DNA from: Cellvibrionaceae bacterium 1162T.S.0a.05
Lineage (GTDB): Bacteria; Pseudomonadota; Gammaproteobacteria; Pseudomonadales; Cellvibrionaceae
Length of the DNA: 64,000 nucleotides
NCBI GenBank assembly: GCA_000964245.1
Contig: LANB01000001.1
Span: 413,501-477,500, forward strand
Direction: 5' to 3'
Shown: in pieces, positions 36,671 to 43,583 of the stretch
How the letters are laid out: each line of letters begins with the position of its first letter
How positions within the stretch are numbered: position 1 is the stretch's first letter
Translations under genes and position numbers: made by a program
Notes under the pieces: generated by a model
The model's input: the letters and a program-made list of their open reading frames with translations, nothing else
What the model was told of the DNA's origin: nothing
Databases searched by the model: none

Positions 36671-36838
36671 TTATTCAGTGCCCCACCAGCAACGATCATT
36701 ATCGCAATCACTACTGCTACAGCTACGGCCTGCCACATCTTCAAAGACGTTTACAGAGGTTTCAGATGTCGCAGAAATTGCAAAGTCAGCAACCATTTGA
36801 CTTTTGCTCTCTTCTATTAACTTATGATTATTAGTCAT
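36671..36838 (-). CDS. TOMM precursor peptide
   Basis: 55 residues from the ATG at 36838, preceded by AAAGGA with about 7-8 nt spacing; the in-frame extension to 36877 has no ribosome site. Leader (about residues 1-38) is polar and acidic with a hydrophobic patch, SVNVFEDVAGR, likely bound by the RRE. The C-terminal core SCSSSDCDNDRCWWGTE holds three Cys, four Ser and one Thr that could become thiazoles or oxazoles, and a Trp-Trp pair. It is first in the operon, followed by a hairpin and then the leader-binding and YcaO genes. It is not an NHLP/Nif11-type leader. The leader/core boundary is inferred; the sequence itself resembles no characterised TOMM I can name. Confidence 0.88.
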   Translation of the reverse strand: MTNNHKLIEESKSQMVADFAISATSETSVNVFEDVAGRSCSSSDCDNDRCWWGTE

Positions 36839-37646
36839 AGTTTTTTCCTTTAAGGTTTTAGTTGTGTTTTGGCGCACAAAAATACGCCGGCTTCTTTTGG
36901 CCCAAATTTCAGACCAAAACCGTCCTTCGCTGGCTGCCCGTCGCCACGAATAGAATTAGAAAAAAATCGAATGATGCTGGACTAAGCGAACCAGCCTTTA
37001 CCACCGAACATAAGCCTGTAACGAGTTCACGCTAACTCGCCAGGTTATTTGCTGAAGGCCCCAGAATAACGCGGGAGTTTACCCTCACAATATTATTTTC
37101 TTAGGTGTAAAAATATATTAATAAAGATTTGCGACTGCTTTGCCTGATAAAACACTTTGTTATTTTCAATACTTTAAAATCTCTTAACAGTCATGAATCA
37201 TCATATAAGTTTATATAAGTTTTATTATTGGCATATAAAATTGCCTAAACGTTAACAATGCATATTACGTTTATTAAAAACGGCTATTTTTTTAATTTTT
37301 TCGCATGCTAGGTTTCTGAAGGTGAACCTAAAGTGATTTGGCATTCTATTTATTTTTTTTAAAGGGCTACCCAGTTAAAAATGTTAATTGATTAACAAGT
37401 TAAACATTTAGTCATTAATTTCCATTAATAGGCTTCGACATTTTTAATGTTTTTGTTTAACGATGATTATGGCTTTCCGAATAAACAGCATGTAAACATT
37501 TTAGTTTTAAATTAGGACCTACATTTTTGACCTCTTTTTAACTGTGGCTTCTCTACTGTAAGCAAAAACAACCTGTTCAACTCCTTATCCAATAATATTT
37601 TAATCTAGGGTTATCGCCTTTCATCAGTACATCAGTGGCACACACC
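36839..37646. other. AT-rich divergent promoter region of RiPP cluster
   Basis: About 808 bp with clearly higher AT content than its surroundings, especially 37080-37600. It separates the minus-strand TOMM operon from the plus-strand methyltransferase and deacetylase genes and must hold both promoters. No ORF over 60 codons and no second precursor peptide was found by eye. The AT bias is compatible with acquired DNA or with an H-NS-like silenced promoter region. Confidence 0.65.
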
Positions 37647-38330
37647 ATGAAAAATACACAACAGCAGTTCAGAAAAACAAAAAATAATAGTTCTCTCGCT
37701 CAACGCTGGAATAATGAATACCTAAATGGCGACTGGGAATACCTGGACGACAATTCAGAGTTTGCGCGCTACGCGCTAATCGCCTCCTACTGTGAAAAAC
37801 TCAAGCCTCATGGCGCAATATTGGATGCGGGCTGTGGCGAAGGTTTGCTCTACACTCATTTAAAATCGTCACCGCTTTATCACGGCATTGATATTTCATC
37901 TACAGCAATTGACATAGCCAGAAAAAACTATGGCAACCACTTTAGTTGCGAAGATATCAATCAGTTTAGAAGTCACAATAAGTTTGATGTGCTGGTGTTA
38001 AATGAGGTTTTATATTACTTAAACCCTGACAGGGTACTAACGCAGTTAAGACACGCGCTAAATACCGATGCACTTGTCATTATTTCCATATTTCAATTGG
38101 ATGATGATATACAGGGTATGTCTTGTGAACAAAGAGAATCGTCTCTTTTGAAGATTATTAGCAAATACCTTCACATAGATCTTGTCTCCACAATTAATAT
38201 GCAAAGCGATATTCACAAGTGCAATCAAAATGATGACAGCATCAAGAAATGGAAAATTTATTTTTCCACTTTGAAATCGTCCGTATGTGAGGTGGCAGAT
38301 GACAACGAAACTATTAATTCAAGCCGATGA
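37647..38330 (+). CDS. Class I SAM-dependent methyltransferase
   Basis: 227 residues from the ATG at 37647 (GTG at 37635 is also in frame). SAM-binding motif I is ILDAGCGEGLLYTHL, with GIDISSTAIDIARKNY as motif II and FDVLVLNEVLYYL as motif IV, a typical small-molecule methyltransferase layout. The C-terminal region is short and charged. It overlaps the deacetylase gene by 32 bp, so the two are coupled. Position next to the TOMM operon suggests a tailoring role, but this is only inferred. Confidence 0.87.
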   Translation: MKNTQQQFRKTKNNSSLAQRWNNEYLNGDWEYLDDNSEFARYALIASYCEKLKPHGAILDAGCGEGLLYTHLKSSPLYHGIDISSTAIDIARKNYGNHFSCEDINQFRSHNKFDVLVLNEVLYYLNPDRVLTQLRHALNTDALVIISIFQLDDDIQGMSCEQRESSLLKIISKYLHIDLVSTINMQSDIHKCNQNDDSIKKWKIYFSTLKSSVCEVADDNETINSSR

Positions 38331-39174
38331 TTTTGGACTCTGTACAGAGGTAAACCAAGCCATTGAAAAACTTTTCAACGAAGACAAAATAGGTTCAGCC
38401 AGTGTTATGCCTCCCTGCCCCGGGTTTCAACATGCTATCGAGCTGGCAAAGATTAACCCTCATTGGCAGCTTGGTATTCATCTGACGCTCACGTGTGAAT
38501 ACCCTCACGCTCCATGGCGTCCGTTAAGCCCGGCCCATAAAGTTAGCAGCCTCGTAAATAACGACGGTTTTTTTTATTCAGACCCCAAAATAGTTTGTCA
38601 GCAGGCAAAATTGGACGAACTTGAACTTGAACTACGCAACCAAATAGAAAGTGTATTGTCACTGGGAATGACTCCCACACATATTGATACTCATATGTTC
38701 GTTTGCTTTGAAGATACTGGTCTATTCTCCCTGTACCTTAAACTTGCGGAAGACTACGGGCTCGACGCCTTTGTTAGTTCAGAATATATTGACTGGCGTT
38801 TCGGCCAGAAATGCTTAAATAATTTAAAGGGTGATACCTCTACCGCTTACGCGAGTTACATGTTACTACCTCAACACCTTAAAAAATTTCACTCTACTAA
38901 AACAGCTTATACACAATTGTTAGCTTCTTGTGATAAAGAAGCGGCTGTCTTACTGATGCACCCCGCATTACCAAGTACGCATCTGGCAACACTCTGTGGC
39001 CAGGACAAGGCCTATGGTGCAAGCTGGCGATATTCAGACTATCTGTTTTTAGCGAATCTTGATGCTGAGCATCTCAAGGCGTCCTACGATATTGAACTAT
39101 GTGATTGGCGAAATTTAACCGCGACTGCAAGAAAAAAAGAAGAAGCAAAAAAGCCGAATCGTTTTTATGCCTGA
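38299..39174 (+). CDS. ChbG/YdjC (HpnK) family carbohydrate deacetylase
   Basis: 291 residues from the ATG at 38299, with GAGG seven bases upstream. Metal-site motifs: LLIQADDFGLCTEVNQAI (Asp-Asp), LGIHLTLTCEYP, and THIDTHMFVC (His/Asp/His). ChbG removes the N-acetyl group from chitobiose-type sugars, and HpnK acts on an acetylglucosaminyl hopanoid (family knowledge). Beside a GT1 glycosyltransferase it might deacetylate an N-acetylhexosamine attached to the peptide; alternatively it may serve chitin use. A plain catabolic role cannot be excluded. Confidence 0.88.
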   Translation: MTTKLLIQADDFGLCTEVNQAIEKLFNEDKIGSASVMPPCPGFQHAIELAKINPHWQLGIHLTLTCEYPHAPWRPLSPAHKVSSLVNNDGFFYSDPKIVCQQAKLDELELELRNQIESVLSLGMTPTHIDTHMFVCFEDTGLFSLYLKLAEDYGLDAFVSSEYIDWRFGQKCLNNLKGDTSTAYASYMLLPQHLKKFHSTKTAYTQLLASCDKEAAVLLMHPALPSTHLATLCGQDKAYGASWRYSDYLFLANLDAEHLKASYDIELCDWRNLTATARKKEEAKKPNRFYA

Positions 39175-39822
39175 ATATAGCGTCCACTCACTCATTAATT
39201 TGCCCGACAAGACTGAATAATGTTCAAGACGTATAGAAAATGCCCCCTCGATTAAGTCCTTTTTATACTCAAAAATTTGCAACTTTGTTTTTCTTATTAC
39301 CAAAACCCGATTCCGTCAGCCTGGCATAAATATCCACATTAGATTAATTTGTTACGAATCCCAGAATTTAATAACTTATTGTAAGGATGAGGAAGCTCGC
39401 GCCAAAAGGTTTAACTCATTGATTACAAAAGACTTTTTGATGATTTTAGCGCCAGGGATGGCGCCTCAAAAATAACGCTCTTTACCTATCTTGAAAATTT
39501 CCCTCTCGATAAAAACTAGAATTTGATCATATTTTCACTTATTGTCATTTTCACAATAAGAGTAAAAAGTTTTTTTGCCTCTCAAGAATCAGACAGGAAG
39601 ATGTACTTTTAGCAGGGTGCAGCTCCGGCAAAGCAAACTTGTTGAGCTTGTTGTTTAGCTTGATGAGCCACGTAAAAACCTTGCCGTTTTTTACGAAGGC
39701 CAAATGAAATGTATTTGGGCAATGTCGGAATCCCTGTGCACCTCTGGTTGCTACAGTATGGCTTCCTGCGCACTAAATTTTGAATTGCCCGAATAAATTA
39801 AATAAAACAAAAGGGCTTAATT
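39175..39822. other. Intergenic region with structured leader of xylanase gene
   Basis: 648 bp without an ORF over 60 codons in a convincing context. Hairpins: GCGCCA-GGGA-TGGCGC at 39449-39464, and CGTAAAAA/TTTTTACG at 39671-39695. The last ~220 bp before the xylanase start may be an RNA leader. I could not assign it to a known riboswitch class. The ribosome site AAGGG precedes ATG 39823. Confidence 0.5.
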
Positions 39823-41217
39823 ATGTTCTCGAAGACAGTACGTAGAAACACTTACTTCAAATTGCTGAGTCAACTTTGCTGTGGTATCGCAAGTTTGGCT
39901 TTGTTACTTCCCTTGACCCACGCACAGACACTCACCTCAAACGATACAGGAACACACGACGGTTATTATTATTCCTTTTGGAAAGACACTGGGGATGCCT
40001 CCTTTGGCCTGTTGGAAGGTGGGCGCTATACGTCCGAGTGGAACTCCAGTACCAACAACTGGGTTGGCGGTAAAGGTTGGAACCCGGGCGGAGCAAAAAC
40101 TGTTCAATATGAAGGGTATTACGGTGTAGACAGTTCACAGAACTCCTACCTCGCCTTATACGGTTGGACTCGCAACCCGCTCATCGAATACTACATTATC
40201 GAAAGCTACGGTTCTTATAATCCCTCCTCTTGTAGCGGTGGCACAAATTACGGAAGCTTTCAAAGTGACGGTGCAACGTATAACGTTCGGCGTTGTCAGC
40301 GTGTCCAACAACCATCAATTGAAGGCACGCAAACGTTTTATCAATATTTCAGTGTGCGCTCACCGAAAAAAGGTTTCGGCAATATCAGCGGCACGATTAA
40401 CGTGGGCAACCACTTTGACTACTGGGCAAGCCAAGGCTTAAACCTCGGAAGTTTCGACTACATGGTATTGGCTACCGAAGGTTACCAAAGTACGGGAAGC
40501 TCCGACATCAGCGTGTGGGAAGGCAGCAGTTCCAGTTCTGGCGGCTCCTCATCCAGTAGTTCAAGCAGCTCCTCCAGCGGCGGTAGCTCAGGCAATATCA
40601 CCGTACGCGCACGCGGCACCAATGGCGAGGAAATTATTAACTTGATTGTCGGCGGCGCAACTGTAAACACCTGGACACTCAGTACCAGTGATCAGAATTA
40701 CGTTTACAGTGGCGGTGCAAGCGGAGACGTTGAAGTTGAGTTTACTAACGATGGAACCGACCGCGATGTCATTCTTGATTACGTCATTGTGAATGGCGAG
40801 ACTCGTCAAGCTGAAGAGATGGAATACAACACTGCAACTTATGGCAACGGCGAGTGTGGCGGTGGCGAATTTTCTGAAACCATGCACTGCAGTGGCGTGA
40901 TTGGTTTCGGCCATACTGATGATTGCTTTAGTGGCAACTGTTCGGGTGGCTCTTCGAGTAGCTCAAGCGCGTCTTCAAGCTCTAGCTCTTCCTCTAGTTC
41001 CTCTTCAAGCTCGTCCTCAAGCTCTTCTTCCAGTTCGTCGTCAAGCTCTTCTTCGGGTGGCGGTTCTGCCGGTGCCTGTACATGTAACTGGTGGGGAAGC
41101 TCTTATCCAGTTTGTGAAAATACCTCAGGCTGGGGCTGGGAAAACAACCAAAGTTGTATTGGTGAAAGCACCTGTAATAGTCAACAAGGTGGAAACGGTG
41201 GTGTCGTGTGTAACTAA
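39823..41217 (+). CDS. GH11 endo-beta-1,4-xylanase with CBM60 and CBM10 modules
   Basis: 464 residues. The signal peptide ends LTHA-QT. The GH11 jelly-roll domain (about 36-235) has nucleophile Glu122 in [10 protein letters not shown] and acid/base Glu219 in [12 protein letters not shown] Ser/Gly linker is followed by CBM60 (about 258-365: [35 protein letters not shown]), which binds xylan and galactan in Cellvibrio japonicus homologues. A second linker of about 35 Ser leads to CBM10 (about 418-455: [21 protein letters not shown]), which binds cellulose. It is secreted and degrades xylan in plant cell walls. A strong terminator follows. Confidence 0.96.
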   Translation: MFSKTVRRNTYFKLLSQLCCGIASLALLLPLTHAQTLTSNDTGTHDGYYYSFWKDTGDASFGLLEGGRYTSEWNSSTNNWVGGKGWNPGGAKTVQYEGYYGVDSSQNSYLALYGWTRNPLIEYYIIESYGSYNPSSCSGGTNYGSFQSDGATYNVRRCQRVQQPSIEGTQTFYQYFSVRSPKKGFGNISGTINVGNHFDYWASQGLNLGSFDYMVLATEGYQSTGSSDISVWEGSSSSSGGSSSSSSSSSSSGGSSGNITVRARGTNGEEIINLIVGGATVNTWTLSTSDQNYVYSGGASGDVEVEFTNDGTDRDVILDYVIVNGETRQAEEMEYNTATYGNGECGGGEFSETMHCSGVIGFGHTDDCFSGNCSGGSSSSSSASSSSSSSSSSSSSSSSSSSSSSSSSSSSGGGSAGACTCNWWGSSYPVCENTSGWGWENNQSCIGESTCNSQQGGNGGVVCN

Positions 41218-41240
41218 ACGCGAATTGGCATAAAACAAAT

Positions 41241-41263
41241 ACCCGGCTCTGCCGGGTTTTTTT
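41241..41263 (+). terminator. Intrinsic terminator after xylanase gene
   Basis: ACCCGGC-TCT-GCCGGGT followed by a run of T residues to 41263; the stem is 7 bp and GC-rich. It slightly overlaps the stop end of the convergent TMEM175-like gene. Confidence 0.92.
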
Positions 41264-42002
41264 ATACCTGCTTGTCATTCGCTTTTAAACGCACAACCTT
41301 TTTTTCCCGTCGTATTGCTAACCAGGGCATAACAATCGCTAAACCAAAATAAACAAAACCAGCAAAGTTTTTCCAATAGCCCTCAACAAGCAAGGCCACG
41401 AGTATTGAGGCCAATGCAAATCCAACCTGCACCAACCAGGCGATGATTGCCTCTCTGGTTCTCAATATTTCTATCTCATTCATCCCCAGTTCGACACGGT
41501 TTTTAAAGGCTTGCAAATAGAGACAGGCAATTATTCCAGCTAATATCGCGTACGCGGCACCATAAACAAAAAACAAACCCGCAAGCTCATCCATTGACTG
41601 AATAACAAACTCGCTGGGCAACCAACCCTGAGTGACATAAGCACAAAACGTTGAGAATATCAGCCGCAGCGGATAGACAAATACCAAAATGACGAAAATC
41701 ATAAGCAACGTCAGCAAGGTCGAAACGGTGTCATCCAGACCATAACGTTGACTCCAGACGCGGTGCGCCAACCAGAATGCCCCCAGCTGCACAAAGCTCA
41801 TGGCGAACGCCGGAATAGATTTCAAGGCAAGCATCAATTGCTGATAGGTTTCTGGAATACTCCCTACGGACACCACGAGCATGGTGAGAGCGAACGCGAA
41901 GGCCGCATCTGAGAAAACTTCTGTTCGCGTCATGGATTCACCGCGAATTCTAAAGTCATTGCGGACACTCAAGCTTTGTAAATCTGTCTCCTGCCAGGCC
42001 AT
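41262..42002 (-). CDS. TMEM175/DUF1211 family potassium-channel-like membrane protein
   Basis: 246 residues with about six membrane helices. Motif TRTEVFSDAAFAFALTMLVVSV near the N-terminus corresponds to the RxxxFSD signature on pore helix 1 of the TMEM175 family, bacterial members of which form potassium-permeable channels. The start at 42002 precedes a short polar region that is normal for the family. No neighbouring transport genes were seen. Confidence 0.85.
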   Translation of the reverse strand: MAWQETDLQSLSVRNDFRIRGESMTRTEVFSDAAFAFALTMLVVSVGSIPETYQQLMLALKSIPAFAMSFVQLGAFWLAHRVWSQRYGLDDTVSTLLTLLMIFVILVFVYPLRLIFSTFCAYVTQGWLPSEFVIQSMDELAGLFFVYGAAYAILAGIIACLYLQAFKNRVELGMNEIEILRTREAIIAWLVQVGFALASILVALLVEGYWKNFAGFVYFGLAIVMPWLAIRREKKVVRLKANDKQV

Positions 42003-42017
42003 CTACTTTACTTACCC

Positions 42018-42203
42018 CTAAATCAGTTTGTGTTCACGTTTACCACAGCGCTGACATTCGAGCACTGTCACCAACTTCCCCTGTTTGACGTCAAACTTCT
42101 TCTCAGTCAGCACCCGCCACTTATGAAAACCGCTGCGACAAAGTGTCTTACCCTTGTGCTTTTCCTTGGGGCTTTTCTTTTTAAATTTCAGGATCTCTCC
42201 CAC
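42018..42203 (-). CDS. Small zinc-ribbon-like basic protein
   Basis: 61 residues, GTG start with GGAG six bases upstream. It is lysine-rich at the N-terminus and carries potential zinc ligands CRSGFH and CQRCGKREH, so it may fold as a small zinc ribbon. No named family was recognised. It lies 15 bp upstream of the TMEM175-like gene in the same direction, probably co-transcribed. Confidence 0.72.
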   Translation of the reverse strand: MGEILKFKKKSPKEKHKGKTLCRSGFHKWRVLTEKKFDVKQGKLVTVLECQRCGKREHKLI

Positions 42204-42410
42204 AGGTCGCTCCGCATTTGTTTTTACAGATCGTATTTAGCGCAGATTGGCATCATCCGAACACAACCCGGAGTGTGAACCTGACCACGTAGAACAAAAA
42301 AGAGGCTGCCCGGTGACCAGACTTAGGTCTTGCCAGATGAATAATTCAGCCGCCATCATAACATTGGCCGTATGAGCTTCTACAATTAAGAGACAGCCTT
42401 GGGAGGCAGC

Positions 42411-43583
42411 ATGCACCGATTGCTGACGCTTTTGATTCTGGCACTTATTTCCCCCCATACTTTGGCCGCCTCACCGAAGGATGCGCCCCTGTCCGTGGTC
42501 TACACGAACTCTGACCCGGTATTCAAGAACTTCATAGAACACTTTCAGAAATCGAACACCCTGGCTCTCGATGTCGCCTGGGTTGACCAGTCCGAGTTAG
42601 CCGCCAGATTGCTGGCTGCAAAGGATGACGAACATGTACCGGACGTTTTGATTACCGCTGCCGACCTCCTTGGCCAGCACTACGAGATCAACGCGAGTGA
42701 AATCCCCCGCCCCCTCTTTGAGCACTATTTTAAAGAACAGCCCGATATATTTAATGCTCTTCGAAGTGAAAATGAAAAACTCTACGGCCTCCCGCTAACA
42801 CGGGGTAACCACCTGGTTCTTTACTACAACAAAAAATTGATCAGGCAGCCTGCAACGAATTGGCGAGAATTGCTCGCGCATCGCGGATTTTTATCAGCGG
42901 ACACACGCCTGCTTGGCTGGAATGTGCTGGATATGTACTGGTTTATCCCCTTTATCGCCAGTTACGGGCCGCTGCCTACCGATGCCTCCAGTATTTATTT
43001 TCACCCCGACACAACCACCCTTGCCCTTGAATTTGTTTGGTCTCTGGTAAACCTCGGTGTGCTTGATATTTATTGTGACTATAACTGCAATCTCGCAAGC
43101 TTCAGTCAAGGAAAGATGGCCTACCATATCAATGGCGTATGGGAAATCGACAATTTCGAAACCGCTCTCGGAGACAACCTGGGGATTGCCCCCCTTCCCG
43201 ATCGTGAAGGCCAGGCTTTACGCTCTTACTATTCCACAACGGCGCTCATGTTTCCGCGTCTTTCGCTGGATGGCGCAAGAAAAAAAGATATTTTGGCATT
43301 CATTGAATTTGCCTATTCAACAGACGCTCAAAAAATCCTTTCACAATCGCGGGCGAACTTCCCTTTTCATCATAAAAACGACAAACATAACCCGAATATG
43401 GCGCTGTTGGTTCAAGCCCTCGACAATGCGATTCCCATGCCGAGCAAGGAAAATATGCACTTAATGTGGGAAGGAATGCTAAAAGGCTTTGTGCGATTTG
43501 GTGGCGGCGCAATGGATGCCCGAGAGGCAAGTGATTTGATGAACCAGTATTTGATTCAAAGCACAGGGACAAGCAGTGATTAA
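42411..43583 (+). CDS. Family 1 extracellular solute-binding protein coupled to a sensor kinase
   Basis: 390 residues from the ATG at 42411, with GGGAGG upstream. The signal peptide ends HTLAA-SP. Fold features of maltose-binding-type proteins: VVYTNSDPVFKNFIEHFQ, PDVLITAADLLGQHYE, LYGLPLTRGNHLVLYYNKKLI, AYHINGVWEIDNF, LGIAPLPDREGQ. Sugars or related small molecules are typical ligands. No ABC permease or ATPase gene is present; instead its end overlaps a hybrid histidine kinase gene by 8 bp, so it is likely a periplasmic sensor subunit. Confidence 0.88.
   Translation: MHRLLTLLILALISPHTLAASPKDAPLSVVYTNSDPVFKNFIEHFQKSNTLALDVAWVDQSELAARLLAAKDDEHVPDVLITAADLLGQHYEINASEIPRPLFEHYFKEQPDIFNALRSENEKLYGLPLTRGNHLVLYYNKKLIRQPATNWRELLAHRGFLSADTRLLGWNVLDMYWFIPFIASYGPLPTDASSIYFHPDTTTLALEFVWSLVNLGVLDIYCDYNCNLASFSQGKMAYHINGVWEIDNFETALGDNLGIAPLPDREGQALRSYYSTTALMFPRLSLDGARKKDILAFIEFAYSTDAQKILSQSRANFPFHHKNDKHNPNMALLVQALDNAIPMPSKENMHLMWEGMLKGFVRFGGGAMDAREASDLMNQYLIQSTGTSSD

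Noticed and set aside
36600-36800. Plus-strand ORF opposite the TOMM precursor
   Set aside because: No ribosome site; the minus-strand precursor has one and fits the cluster.
36671-36838. Lanthipeptide or lasso peptide precursor
   Set aside because: No LanB/C/M or lasso cyclase genes nearby; YcaO, E1-like and SagB genes define a TOMM.
36671-36877. Longer precursor starting at 36877
   Set aside because: No Shine-Dalgarno sequence; ATG 36838 has AAAGGA at proper spacing.
39600-39720. Cyclic-di-GMP (GEMM) riboswitch
   Set aside because: Fragments such as GCAAAGCAAAC were noticed, but the conserved GEMM core and tetraloop layout are absent.
40900-41060. Serine-codon repeats as a CRISPR-like or satellite array
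   Set aside because: The repeats are irregular serine codons within the GH11 gene's linker; there are no spacers of constant length.
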